A DNA stretch of 62,000 nucleotides from positions 107,159,587 through 107,221,586 of the forward strand of contig CM043964.1 in the NCBI GenBank assembly GCA_014529385.2. The letters run 5' to 3'. The notes below the pieces were generated by a model. The model saw only the letters and a list, made by a program, of their open reading frames with translations. It made no database searches and was not told the origin of the DNA. Numbering within the stretch: position 1 is the first letter of the stretch; every line of letters starts with the position of its first letter. The position numbers were made by a program, and so were the translations under genes. Shown here in pieces: positions 12,601 through 24,195 of the stretch. Source of the stretch: Adiantum capillus-veneris (taxonomy: Eukaryota > Streptophyta > Polypodiopsida > Polypodiales > Pteridaceae).

Positions 12601-14921
12601 TTGTAGTCAACACAGACCCTCCACTTACCATTCTTTTTAGGCGTCACCACTACGGGTGACACCCATTCTGAGTTTTCTACAGGATAGATGAATCCCGCCT
12701 CCAGCAGTTTCCTTACCTCGGCCAAGAGTGCCTTTTCTTGTATGACCCCCAGTCGTCGTAGCTTTTGCACAACTGGTTTTACCCCTTCCTTCAGCTTAAT
12801 ATGATGTTCCACCACTGTAATGCCTGTGATTCTTTCATAGTTGTCAATGAACAGGTTAGGAAATCCCATCAACATTTGCAAAAAACTATCTTTCTCCTCA
12901 AGTGTTAATTCCGTAGACAACATACCCTTCAACCTACTTCCTCCTAGGCCAGGTGATTTGCTCTCCTCTTCATTGGGTTGCCGTTTTGGTGATGAATCAC
13001 CAGTTGTGCTTACCCTTTGTGGATCCTTCATAATGATACCCATCACATCAATGGAACTGTCACTTTCATCGGTGGATGTGGTCTCCTCCTCAGAACTGGA
13101 AGATTCGCTAGTGGTTTCATCTGCCGATGTTTCCAGATTCATTTGCTTCTGCTTGCCAATCCTCATGTCGTAGTAGATTGTCTCCCCTTTCTTACCGGTC
13201 ATGCGTAGAAGGCCAGTACCCCAGTCCTGTTTTGCCTTCATGGCCATCAACCATGGCCTTCCCAAAATTAGTGGATAGCCCTCCCCCTTAGTAGGCATCA
13301 CAAAAACATCTACCTCTACCTCAGTGTTGAAAGCTTTGATTTTCACGGAACTTACCACACCCACACACTTAACTTTTGCGTTGTTTGCCATCTTTGCCTT
13401 GCATGGAGAAGGCCTGTCAACCTCGAGCCCTAATCGAAGCATCATAGCTTCGCTCATTACACAGATTTGTACACCTCCATCAATGTAGGTGTTTCCAACC
13501 CTCTTTCCTTTTATGTTTAGGTCGACAATTGGAAGGATGTCATCCATGTTGCATCCCGAAATTGCTCTGGCTACCTTTGTTTTGGAGCGTCTTGTACTTA
13601 CCATTTTAGACCATTTTCGCCTTACTTTAGGTACAAGATGTAGCAGTTGTGGCCATGTAATCTTCGGTCCTTGCTCTGCCACATCCAATGTTAGATCATA
13701 GGGCTTAGAAATTTTCCCTAGCTGGAAGTCGGTGATGCCCAATTTCCGTCGTGGCCTGGATGGCCTCTTGCTAGTTTCTCCTCTCATGCTTCTCTCATCA
13801 TCTGATTGTGTAGATTTCTCCCTCCTAGCTCTTTTCACAGTCATGGCTTCAAGTAGTTCTAAAAAGGTTACCTTCTCCTTACCCTTGTCCCTCTCCTTTG
13901 CTCTGGGTGGATCCACTACTACGGCTTTTCCTTTGTCTTCTAGCCTTATGATGTTTACAGGGCGATCAGGTGGGGGGGCTGGTGGAAGAGGTGGGATGGA
14001 TGCTTGTAGTGGTGTCTGGGGTGGACGTAGAATTTGTGTTGGTGGGGGTGGTGCTCGGGGTGGGGGTGTTCTTTCTCTAGGGGGTGACAATGGATTCCTC
14101 CTACCTCCTCTATTATAGTTTTGTCGTGGTTTGGGACAGTAGTACATACCGTGACCGTCTTCTCCGCAGTTGTAGCAATGATACTCCCTGTTTTGTCGTC
14201 GTGCTCTTCCAGGGTCTTGATCTCTTTCTTGACTCCTCCCTTGCTGTATTAAGTGGACAGACAAATTCTGCAGTTGGTTAGTAATATGGGCCAACATATC
14301 TTGTTGGTCATCTCTTACCCCAAGAGCCGGTGGTGGTGGTATGGTGGTTGTCGTAGTTGTTGGTCGACGCGATGTTCCTGCTTCTGTTGACTCGGTTTCT
14401 TTGGCTTTCATTCGCAGCTTCTTGTCCTTAAGGCGAGCAATCTCAATGGCTAACTCGTACGTAGCCGGGAATCTACCTTTCACCTTCTCCTTGAGAAGCG
14501 GCCATAAGCCATGCGTGAACCGATATTTTTTTAGGAAATCGGGTGCAGCTTCCCCCCTTGCCAGTGACTCAACCCACCGTTCCCACAAATCCACAAATTT
14601 GGACTCATAGGTGGCATATTCTAAAAGACCCTCCTGCTTTAAGTCTCTCAACTTGTCCCACAACTTTTCTGAAGTGGTACCTCCCCCAAAGCGCCTCTTA
14701 AAAGTGGTTTTTAAGGGTTCCCAGTCATCCTTGGTTGCTTGTGGAAGTGCATTGTACCATGATCTAGCTTCTAGCTTCATGAGATGTTTAAAGATTATAA
14801 CCCGGGATTCATCCGTATCTTTGTTGCTCACTACACATGCTACTTCAAAGTCATCTAGGAAGTCTGTTACCAAATCCTCCCCCTTCTTTCCTTTAAATGT
14901 TGGAAATGCTACACTTGCCAT
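9669..14921 (-). pseudogene. Gypsy-1 gag-pol polyprotein with one in-frame stop
   Basis: One frame of about 1750 codons, start chosen at the Met of MASVAFPTFKG. Gag occupies residues ~1-230. The CCHC knuckle CYNCGEDGHGMYYC is near 250. The protease has DGG (YIDGGVQICVM, ~477) where most retropepsins have DTG or DSG. RT carries FIDD (~869) in the YxDD position. The first RNase H has lost its leading Asp (VTSSVGDDSLG). A second, archaeal-type RNase H has LYFDGAY, NNEDEYAAL and VFGDALLLV (~1160-1240). The integrase has an HHCC finger, then D, D (SDRGPGF) and E (NGLVEKVNG). A TGA at 10707-10709 replaces the first Cys of the finger pair; Gypsy-2 has Cys there. Otherwise the frame is open to 9669. 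Confidence 0.95.
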
Positions 14922-15004
14922 GATTACTGAGAGAGAGCTAGAAAGACACACTGCTTAACTTGCAAAAGTTTTTTTTTTCTTTACAAGGAGGCGTGTATAC
15001 CCTC

Positions 15005-15223
15005 TTATACTAGGACATAGATTAAAACTTCAAACGGTACATTGCCTTGTACCAAAGGTAAGACAAATGGTTGATCTGATGCCAGAACCTCAAAAAACCG
15101 CTCCCCACCCGGCATGGTGTCAATGACGTGCTGGTAGTGAGCCTTCAAATCCAGTATTACCTTGATTGAGCGTACACGTGTTGGTATCTGTGATCTGTCT
15201 TGAGGTAGGTTGTATTGATTCAT
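15005..15223 (-). CDS. Gypsy-1 leader ORF, family L (72 aa)
   Basis: True ATG start and own stop, between the LTR and gag. Function not recognised. It aligns without gaps over its last ~55 residues to two ORFs in the leader of Gypsy-2 (50003-50221 and 50243-50455). Shared positions include HYQ/HFQ/QFQ, a G-x-x-R-x-x-E block, NP/QP followed by a hydrophobic L-P-L/L-S-L core, and a final F/L-E/D-V-x-I-Y/F stretch of alternating hydrophobics. The conserved length and spacing suggest a translated small protein or a conserved domain, not chance. Predominantly hydrophobic at the C-terminus, but no clear membrane helix. Confidence 0.6.
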   Translation of the reverse strand: MNQYNLPQDRSQIPTRVRSIKVILDLKAHYQHVIDTMPGGERFFEVLASDQPFVLPLVQGNVPFEVLIYVLV

Positions 15224-15240
15224 GTGAAGCTTAGAGGTGC

Positions 15241-15465
15241 TTAGTCACTGTCCAAGCTTGTGGGAGAGGGTGGTGTTCTTTCCTGAAACAAACTTAGTAG
15301 ATCCCTAGTTTCTCTAGTGAGAGTGTGAGCCAATGCTTCCGTTATCTGTGCTGCAGCATCAGGTGCAACTTGAAAACTGACTGTGGTAATTACCTCGGTG
15401 ACTTGAGTTACCCGATTCTCAAAGTAGAATAGTGTTGATTCTCTATTTTGTAGAGCTCCTTCCAT
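15241..15465 (-). CDS. Gypsy-1 leader ORF, 74 aa, helical
   Basis: ATG start; overlaps the end of the 87-aa ORF upstream (15443-15706) by 23 nt in another frame. The peptide is rich in Q, T, E and A with heptad-like hydrophobic spacing (VTQVTEVITTVSF, ITEALAHTL), so a coiled coil is possible. It ends in a Pro/Ser-rich acidic tail. No family recognised. It may be a short leader protein or an upstream ORF affecting gag translation. Confidence 0.35.
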   Translation of the reverse strand: MEGALQNRESTLFYFENRVTQVTEVITTVSFQVAPDAAAQITEALAHTLTRETRDLLSLFQERTPPSPTSLDSD

Positions 15466-15706
15466 TTTGTTGTTGTGGGTTGGTTGTAGGTTGCGGACAT
15501 GGTTTCGACCTTCTCCTTCTTCTTCTTGGCACTTGGCCTATGTATATCCACTGGGTTTGGCGTGTTGGTTGACTCTCCCACTGCAAATCGATTACCGTTA
15601 CGCCTGGCACTCGAGCTTCGATGGAGATGCGGAGTTCGTCTAGTTGTGCTTGGAGATCTTCTTCTTCTGTCGTCCAATTAGCAAATCCTGCTAGCCATTC
15701 ATCCAT
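15443..15706 (-). CDS. Gypsy-1 leader ORF, 87 aa, first ORF after primer site
   Basis: First ATG downstream of the primer site, starting 54 nt past it. Begins MDEWLAGFANWTTEEEDLQA; the second half is basic (RRRRRRSKP) and Gln-rich. Not recognised. Its position directly behind the 5' LTR resembles the extra ORF found upstream of gag in some Tat-lineage elements (established for Ogre-type elements), but it is much shorter, so the comparison is only positional. Confidence 0.4.
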   Translation of the reverse strand: MDEWLAGFANWTTEEEDLQAQLDELRISIEARVPGVTVIDLQWESQPTRQTQWIYIGQVPRRRRRRSKPCPQPTTNPQQQNGRSSTK

Positions 15707-15760
15707 TCACAATAGTTTAGGGGTTTCAGTCTTGTAAACTGAAGGGTTTCATGAAAAGAT

Positions 15761-15777
15761 CCTCAGTGGGGGCACCA
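15761..15777 (-). other. Gypsy-1 primer binding site
   Basis: Minus-strand TGGTGCCCCCACTGAGG starts 2 nt after the 5' LTR end. The identical 17 nt stand at the same place in Gypsy-2, so both families probably use the same tRNA. The tRNA identity was not determined. Confidence 0.85.
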
Positions 15778-15779
15778 AA

Positions 15780-15993
15780 TGACGGGATCAAAGCGAACCC
15801 CGAACCCCCCACGGCCTCTAAAACACCGGGGACCGAATGGCACGCCTCGAGCCTGTCATGTTAAAGCAAACAGGGGGCACCACCTAGCTTCAGCGGCTAG
15901 GACGCAAACAACACACCACCATAACAAAGTTTTCATCCAAGAGAGATGGATGCTTGGGAGTAATGATGAAGAGGAAAGGGAATGAGATCAAGT

Positions 15994-16024
<31 letters not shown>

Positions 16025-17363
16025 TGAGGGAGGGGGTATAGCGGCTTAGTACTTAGGCACCACAAAAGGATGACGAATCCGCACACCCTTCACACATACA
16101 CAAGCTCACTCCAAAACACAAGACTAGGTGGCGATTCCGCACACCTCACATGGGCAAAACATTGCAAGAAAACATACTCACAAAACCTCAAGCTTTATTT
16201 AGAGAATTAGGCGATGAAATGGGGAGCATAGGGTAGGGGAATGAGAAGGGAGAGAGTGGTAGAGCACATGGCGGATAGGTGGGAGTTGATGGCGAAGACT
16301 CGCACGAGGATTATGGACATCATCCTTCATTTAGTTGCCCTTCATCTTCCATAGCCAAGGGTATAGAGGTCATGCTCAAGACAAGCATGGTGATTGCGGT
16401 GATGGTGATGGTGATGGTGATGGTGATGGTGTGGATGTGTGTGTGTGTGTGCACTAGGCACACACAGTGCATAGTGTGTTCTTTGGTGATGTTGTGTCCT
16501 TAGTGTGATGGTGACCCCTCTTTATATAGGGGAGGAGGGGGGAGAAATTCCAGAATTTAGAAATGAAGAAATCATTATCTACATAGGCTCTGTGACTGTG
16601 GGCCCCACTTGTCTGGCTGTGTGTATATGTGCCAGAACAGCAGTCTCATGAGAGAGAGACTAAGAGAGAGAGAGATGGGTTGATGAAAAAAAGTGAGAGG
16701 TGACATGGAGAATAAAGTAATTACAAGAGGGAAGAGAGGGGAGTGTGTTCAGAGGTGAATCTGTGTGCAGATGTGTGTGAACACAAGAAAAATCAGGTAA
16801 CCACCGGGTGGGGATGGGTCTGTGGGCACCTTTTTCAGTGAAACTGAGTGTGTGTGAGTGTGGGGGAGGTTATTTAGCTACAAGACAAGAGACATGGTGC
16901 CCTTTAGAGAGAGAGGGGGGTATTTGGGTCATGGGATATGATAGGAGAGAGAAAGAGGGGGTGGGGTATACTATTTTGGAAGATAGGGTAAGTTGCATGT
17001 GAGTTAGGGTGCATTATTGGTGAGTTATAATGCATTATTGGTGAGAGGTGGGGTAGCTTGAGGGGAGAGAGAAAGGAGAAAGGACAAGGGGAAGAGAGAG
17101 GGGGTTGACCTTTTGAGTGGAGGAGAGGAAAAGGGACACACGGCGGGGCAACAGTGAAGAAAAAGGAAGCAAGGTGGGGATGGGCTACCCCGCAGGCATG
17201 AGGTGGCCTATTTTACCTTTCTTATATATTTACATAATCATACTTTATTTTTTTCTTACTTTTTCCAATGCTTTTTATCACTCCCTCCCTAAGAGGGGGT
17301 TTTCATGGGGTGGGGACGAGAGAAGAGGGGTATGGGAGCTTGGCTTGTGAAAAGCCCCCATCA
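15780..17363 (-). repeat. Gypsy-1 5' LTR (right)
   Basis: 1584 bp, partner of 8078-9640. TATATAAA at 16521-16528 (minus strand) marks the probable promoter. It is longer than the left copy mainly through expansion of the GA run near 16000-16025 and the GATGGT/GTGTGT tracts. Confidence 0.95.
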
Positions 17364-17367
17364 ATGC
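17364..17367. repeat. Target-site duplication ATGC (right, Gypsy-1)
   Basis: Direct copy of 8074-8077, immediately outside the right LTR. Confidence 0.75.
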
Positions 17368-18401
17368 ATATAAAAACTCAAGGCTGCAATATAGCCCATA
17401 CGCACATACTGAGCGCTAACACACGATACTGTCATACCCAAATGCTTTCACTTAACCCACTCACGTAGCCGTATCCTCTCACAACATACACACAGGCAAG
17501 GAAGTTTCTACCTGGCTCATCTCCTACATAGAATGTAAGCCTGCACACACACAAGTACATACAGCTAGCAGCTTACTACCCCATAGCAAGAACGGCATTG
17601 AAGCATCCAAAGAGTGGGATCATTAGAAACTTTGAGTGGCGACACAGCAACACATAAAGGAGTTGTGCTACTCATCAGAGGTAATCATACACAGTTTTTT
17701 GCGTTGTGTTTTTTTGAAAAAAAGAACTCTTTGCAGTTAAATAGAATGTAAAGTTATGTACTATAGACATGGAGTAACTGGGAACATATAATTGCTCTGC
17801 ATAGCATACTGTATACTTGTTAAATATGTGTATAAAGAGCATAAGATGGGAGAAATATTTGGAAAGAAAAATCCGCATGGTATAAACACTAACTGGAAAG
17901 CCATATAGTCCACATGGTTTGGAAAATTGTATCTCATATGCATGACAAAGGATGCTAGCTCGGGTGTAATATACCCAACATTTTTCAATAAAAGTATTTC
18001 ATTTACTTTGCAAATATTAAAGGTTCGTATTTTGTTAAGTCTTGAAGCTTTCGAATGAAATGATCGGATCAAAATTCGGACTCTGGAACTATTACTTATG
18101 GTCTTTATTCACTTAAAAACTATAGGTTGATGGGAAACTTAAGCCTCAAGATGGTATCTAATGAAAAGAGTTGACCCTCTAGAAAAGAGAGAGCAATTTT
18201 AAGAAAGGAGGAGTATTTTTAGGAAAGAAAGAGAAGGGAGTTAAGTTTAGAGTTCTTATCTTGGAAGCCAAGCTTCTTCTAATATTAGAGAATCGAATTC
18301 ACGCATCGAAATCCGTGTCCACCCCAAAAAAAATGGAGCCACGAACGTGCGCAAACTTATTTCTCCTTGCTTCCCTCTATTCTTCATTGGCCTTGAGAGC
18401 C

Positions 18402-18409
18402 TATATAAA
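18402..18409 (+). promoter_or_regulatory. TATA-box-like sequence
   Basis: TATATAAA followed about 30 nt later by a CT-rich leader with ACACAGACACACACTCTC. No coding ORF follows, so if used it would drive a noncoding or element transcript. Confidence 0.35.
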
Positions 18410-18813
18410 GACGCCTCTCCCTTCACTTTGAAGGACACAGACACACACTCTCAGAAGCGGAAGCTCTCTTGCGTTGACGTCTGAGTTATCTTCTCTCCCT
18501 CAACCTCTCTCCCTCAAGCTCTTACCTTCAAACCATCCAAGAAATGTGGTTCCATCACAAGAATCAAGAATATGTCTTCATAGATTAGTGAAAGAACTGT
18601 TTGATAAATTATCACTGTTTGTTAAATTGTTATTGTTTGATAAGTTGACATTGGTTGATATGAAGAGATTGGTTGATCATGTTTGAAGAACCATTTAAAG
18701 AGAAGAATTGTTGAAAAAATATGTTTTGTGCCTCGCAGGTAGCGAGATGATTCCGCGGTTAGCAGAGATTAAGCTGAGGTTATTGGCTCTCTTTTGTTTC
18801 TGGTGGTTAGTGG

Positions 18814-18926
18814 GATGCCTCGCAGGTAGCGCGATGCCTGGAGGTTAGCAACATGCCTCATGGTAGCGGGATGCCTCGAGGATATCGGGATGCCTGGCGG
18901 TTAGCAAGATGCCTCACGGTTAGCGA
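18814..18926 (+). repeat. 19-nt tandem array, six degenerate units
   Basis: Units follow the pattern GATGCCTSGCGGTTAGCRN with 17-20 nt spacing. Related single units lie upstream (18729-18765) and downstream (18926-18957). Only the GATGCCT start and GGTTAGC end are strongly kept. Confidence 0.8.
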
Positions 18927-20349
18927 GATGGGAAGGTTGCGCAATTCGCGATTAGCGAATAAATCCTTTGCAAAGGCTCTGTTGGTTAGACAGAGGAAGT
19001 CCGCGGGTAGCGATAACTCATGAAAATTTGGAAAAGTTATTTTTGTTGAATTATAGGGTTGTCTTCATTAGGCCTTGTCTGAATTGTTTTGGTATTGTTT
19101 GAAGAGATGTATAAAAGAACTTGTACTTGGAATTAATTAAGGAACAATGTTTGTATATGTAAAATAGTGTTGTAGTAATTAGAAAACAAGCTTAAAGTGT
19201 GAGTATGGGGTGGAAAGTGGGGGCTGGCTCAGGTTGCTAGTTAAGGATGGGTGGTCTCGATTAGTCGAGAAACTCTCCACTCCCTCTTATTGAGAGAAGT
19301 GAAATTAGAGACTCATTGTGCCAAGAGTCGAGACGTCCCAAATCTACGTGCCCCTGAAAGCTATGGAACTGATTAGTCAAGTTAATTAAGACTAAGTCTC
19401 ATATCATATTTATGGTTTATGGATGGCAGTCGTGCCTCTTAAACGTGGGGAAAAAGGTGTCATTTATGGATTCTAAATATATCAATGGGATTTTATCTTT
19501 ATGTTAGGAAACAACTTTCATTAGAATCCTTGATTTATCGTCTTGGCTTGTGGCGTATGACCCTTATAACCACGAACACGATGGATAGAGGACTTCCTCT
19601 CTTCTGTTGCTCGTATCTCTACTTTGTGGAAACGGAGTAGGGTGTCGTCAACGGAAAAAGAGAATAAAGGAAGTCCATCTATCAAGTCGCCCCAATCTTT
19701 TCGGGGTTGGGGACCTCACATCAGGATACATGGATAATAGGCAAGAAGCATATCAAACTAGATTTTAATTCTCCATGCAATAAGATAGAATACACTCTAG
19801 GAGGTAGACTGAAGATTATGCAAAAGTAGTAAGCATGGTGTAACACGAATGGTGGTAAATCCTTTAGCGTACATCTGATATACCATGGTTTCATTTTATT
19901 GGGTAAAAAACACAATCTGAAAGATGGTAAGATTGTTGATAAGAAGAGCTTGGCAATATGCATAATAGGTCGTATGTAAAAAGGATGCTTTTTGAACAAT
20001 GGTTGACTGAATTTCACATAATGGTAAACATCTACTCAGGAAGTAGCATTTTTGTATGGTCTTTTTTTACAGCCTCACATCAGAAAGCATCCGAAAAGGT
20101 CTCAACACAAAGCGTCGGATGGCGACCTCGAGCTCTTAGGTGGGATTTTGGTCTGCTGAGAAGATGTTCAACTAGAATTTGGCATAAATTCTTTTTAAGT
20201 CTTTCTAGGCATTATAAGTGTATAAACAAAAGTTACTTTTTAGTATTGGTCTTAAACCATTTAGAAAAGTTTGATTTATATTTTTTTTGAACTAAGAACT
20301 TGTAAGTAATTTATTATGGAAATGGTATGCTGACTGGTATGTGCATTGA

Positions 20350-20640
20350 AGAAATACCTCATGTGAGGTTTCTCAAAGAGGAGGACAAGTTTATTTTGAA
20401 AAACATGACTCATTACAAACAAAACTCTGGCAAAATTTTGCCAAAAGGAAAAGACTTTCTAAAACTTAAAAATCTAACATAACCGTGTCTTGAAGACTTC
20501 GTACATACTTGACTATGTAGTTCTAGATTTATCATTTGAAAAAAATCCTCATGTGAGGCTCCTACAAAAGGAGGGCTGGTCTACTTTTTGAAAAATGGGT
20601 CTACTTACAAACAAAACTCTGGCAAAATTTTGGAAAATTA
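20350..20640 (+). repeat. Imperfect tandem duplication, period ~190 bp
   Basis: Two blocks starting CCTCATGTGAGG (about 20357 and 20547) both run through a diverged middle to ACAAACAAAACTCTGGCAAA (about 20417 and 20608). CCTCATGTGAGG is itself a 12-nt palindrome. The pair lies just upstream of the decayed retroelement ORFs at 20911. Confidence 0.7.
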
Positions 20641-20910
20641 CTAGTGATATATATATTATCCTTTATATAACCCCAAAATGAAGTTTTGCTTCTAATTTTT
20701 TCTCTCTATCTCTCTTTCTTTCTCTATCTTTCTCTTTATCCTCTCAGGCTCTCAATCTATACACTTGGAGGGTAAATTTTCCAATGTCACATGTAATCAA
20801 TATGCAAAAGGTGCTTTCCACCTAAGTTTTCTCCAGCTACTCTTAGAAGCTAGCATCTAGAGTAGACCACTAATAAACATACTCTGGTTTATGAAATTGT
20901 ACGACAGGGT

Positions 20911-23900
20911 ATGATGATTTCTATCGGAAGCCAAACTATGGGGGATATACCATCCTTTGAGAATGCAAGCCCAAAAACTCGTAAGAGATGCTACTTATCC
21001 AATGGAAAGCCATGTCCCTCCGTCGTACGTGATTTTTCAGAAGGATGTAAATCAAGCTTCATCATCAAACCAGAAACAACCAGTGTACTAGATGAAATTA
21101 TGGTAGCGGAAAGTCTACAAAACAAACCTATTGTAGAAAATACCGTTAAAAAATGGATCATGCCTGATAGAGAAGCAAAGAGAAAACTCCCTCGAAATGC
21201 ATATAAGGAGAGTGAAGGGGTTTAAGGCTATGGGAAAACAATAACAAGCAGAATAGACTCTTTGGATACCAGTTTTCTCATCAAGGTTGCCCATGTTCTA
21301 ACTGGCTACTTGTGTTGGATGGTGGCAGGTATAGGTCTATTCTTTCATGGATTACGAGACTCAATTAGTCTCCTACCGAAACCAGATGTACTAGAAAAAA
21401 ATTTTATAAAAAAATCTTTTTTTTGTCAATTTGGTCTTTGTATATTGTCTATTGTCTTTTATGTCTTATCTATTTTGGTCAAGTATCAATATATGGTTAT
21501 CTAAGAGGGGATATCAAATTTAATCTCTCTCTCTTTGTTTCCTGAGTTGTCCTTGGTCGGACAACTACCATATATTGAACTTGCCTTCATTCTATTCATT
21601 CTACAATTTTCAAATTTATCTTTGATAACATCCTTCAGATTGGTTGGATTGTATCTCTCACACGGTTTGGATACACGGACGATAAAAGGATTCATATCCC
21701 TCCTATTGGGACACAATGCCTACTCTCGTGCTTCAAGGGGACTAACTTTCATAAGAGTCTTCTTGACTATGAGAAAAAGGCAATACAGGAACAAGAGCTT
21801 TCAGCTCTAAAAACAACATCTGTTAATGATTGGTTAAAACTCTTAGCCCTTGCCAAAAAAGATCCTGCACAACTAATTAATGCATTAAGCTCTTTCCTAT
21901 TATCATTATTCTTTATTGATGCTCAAGACTGCTCTAATTTAGACTTCTATTTCTCATCATTACCTTCCATAGTTAATAAGCACTATTTCATTAATAATCT
22001 CCCTATCCTTCCTCTTGCAATTAGGCAGCCTCAAGAGATTGTGAACCCTCTTTTGGATTTAGAGCTCTTGGATCAAGAAGAAAAGGAGGCCATGGGCCTA
22101 ACAAATGACCATTATTTTCAAAAATATGAAAGGTTTATACCCAGGCATATTTCTGAAGTCATTCCACTACTTCCTTTCAGACAAATTGAGCTAAATGCTA
22201 TTCGCCTTGAAAAGAAACTCTGAGATTTTGAGATAATGAATCAATGTGCTCTATTCACAATTGATTCTTTAGCTATGCTTTGTAGTTTGCCACCTGATGT
22301 GGTAGAACAATGCAAAATATTAGCACTGCAATCAAAACATCTACTATCACAGGATGAACCTTTTACACTAAAACTGATAAAACTGTCGGACATTGATAGT
22401 AAAAAGTGCTCTAACACTTCCATGGTAGCCCATACAAAGGTAATATCACTCAATGAGAAAGAAAACAATATTTGAAAGTTCTTGAAGAATTGTTGGAACA
22501 GATACAGACCATTCATCAAGTGTACTTGTAAGAAGAATCCCAGTTCAAGCGCCCAGCAACAATCATATGGTTTGATCACCTTCTTTGGTTTGTATTTCAA
22601 AATCTTCCAAAGTTATTTCCCTATTCCTCTGGGCCCGCACAAGTATATGCTTTCATTAGATGAGTAACATATTTTCCCATTGAAGTTTGACATGCGGTAG
22701 TGGTCTTTTTTGTTGCATCTAATTGATGCAGCAAAAGGTTTAGTATTATATACACCAGGGACTCCATTCCTCTCTCGAGTTCAACACCACCCAAATCGTC
22801 TAACCATTGACACAATTTTCAAACCCTCTTGAAGTAGGGAACAACTAAAGTGCTAGCACACCAAGCAATATGGCATTATCATCAAAACAACCTCAACAAT
22901 CTCGTGGATCTGAGGATTTTGGCGAGACTCCAAGGATGCTAGAATACAATACAGATGACAAGGTACGACATTTGATTACTAGGACTAATGACTTACAATG
23001 GTTTAAAAAAGGTAATAAAAGTAGACCACGATTTATTCATTTAACTTTCAGTAATAAATTTATGGAGTTTGTACACCCTCAAGCTTTTTTGATGAATTGT
23101 TAAAGGATATTGGAATCAGAAAAAATCTTGAGTATTTTCACATTAAAATTGGACGGAAATACACGAATAATGTTGGATAATATTTGTATAAACCCTTTGA
23201 TACCTTTGCTAAGCCTTTTGATATTTATAAACCTTGCGTTTTCCAGACTCAGAAACGATTTAAAAACTTCATGGAAAATTTTGACCTTCTTGGTGAGCAT
23301 GTTCTACTACTCAACCATCATTCATAATACACCACACATTATGGGATAATGTATCCAAAGGCTTCAACCATATCCTCTTGTTCATATACATCTGCATTCA
23401 GTTAAAGCCGAGCTCAAGAAGGGGTGGGAAAAATTATGCCATTTACTAAATATAAACTGCACACAATCTCACTTTCAGTTAATTGAAGAAAGACTGGAAA
23501 AAACCTTCCAATCCAGCTTTCCAAATTATAGGCATAACCAAATTCCCTGGTTCATGAAAAAGGAGATCCTAAATGAAATCGAATTTATCCAAAAACACAT
23601 TTTTATATGTGGTTTGGACAAATCGGCCCAAACTCCTGTCTTTATTTGTAAAAAAATCATAAGACTGCATGCAAAGAACAGATTGAACTCTTCGGAGTTC
23701 ATGCCTATAAACAAATGTACTAACACCATCATCTCACTCATCAATACACGATGCAAAGAGTTTAGTATTAGACCTTCTCATGATAGAGGTCTTCCCTACA
23801 TTATGGGAAATTATAAAATTCACAAGGCAGAGTTTTGTTGGATAACAAATACCCATGATCGTGTGTTCTCCCCTGTGGCTAGTATGATCACTAAGTTTTT

Positions 23901-24195
23901 ACATGGTTTATCTGTCGGGCTTATTGAATATACTGAGAACTTTCAAAAAACCTTCAAACATTTGTAAAAGTAAATACAAACGCATACTGGATGATTAACA
24001 ACCAGTATGTGGGACGCATGTCTAACCTCACCATCCTATCTTATTGCAGTATTAGTGAGAACCACGATTAATTTGTCAAACCATGGGACAAAGCTGACTC
24101 GACTAGTGCATAGAGGCTACAAGAGGTTGTCAATCTCTCGGAAAACAACTAAACTTGCCATTAGGAGAAATATGAACCTTGCATGGTCCTTGTAA
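20911..24195 (+). pseudogene. Decayed retroelement with Penelope-like reverse-transcriptase region
   Basis: A run of broken plus-strand ORFs in changing frames. The best-preserved part is about 23390-23967: FICGLDKSAQTPVFICKK, then RGLPYIMGNYKIHKAEF, CWITNTHDRVFSPVAS and a hydrophobic helix. This order resembles the fingers region of Penelope-like reverse transcriptases, which have LPY-x-x-x-x-K-x-HK followed by R/W-x-I and S-x-x-S; the resemblance is from memory of the family, not a search. Around 22740-22810 LYTPGTPFLSRV...LTIDTIF resembles the C-terminal end of an AP-type endonuclease as in LINEs. The catalytic aspartates of the RT palm are not readable. Family assignment is tentative. Confidence 0.4.

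Larger units (their letters stand above)
8078..17363 (-). mobile_element. Gypsy-1: complete Tat-like Ty3/gypsy retrotransposon
   Basis: Two long direct repeats, 8078-9640 and 15780-17363, bound one minus-strand gag-pol region. Termini are TGA...TCA read on the plus strand. The element is flanked by the 4-bp direct repeat ATGC (8074-8077 and 17364-17367). Order on the minus strand: 5' LTR, primer site, three small leader ORFs, gag-protease-RT-RNase H-archaeal-type RNase H-integrase, polypurine tract, 3' LTR. The LTRs differ by scattered substitutions, by eye roughly 1-3%, so it is not brand new. The second RNase H puts it near the Tat lineage. Confidence 0.95.
17368..20349. other. Unassigned region, possibly an old LTR
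   Basis: No credible protein-coding ORF. A TATATAAA stretch at 18402-18409 is followed by a leader-like CT-rich sequence, then the 19-nt array (18814-18926), then about 800 bp of unique sequence ending ...GGGGACCTCACATCA near 19723. A TGTAATATACCC at 17965 could be an LTR start and CACATCA at 19723 an LTR end, giving a solo-LTR-like unit. No second copy, target duplication or clear primer site supports this. Confidence 0.35.

Noticed and set aside
17965-19723. Solo LTR
   Set aside because: TG/CA-like ends and a TATA box can be named, but no target duplication, partner or primer site supports the limits; kept only as an unassigned region.
20911-21504. Organelle or membrane-protein insert suggested by hydrophobic ORFs
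   Set aside because: Hydrophobicity comes from AT-rich out-of-frame reading; neighbouring frames give a more continuous retroelement-like peptide.
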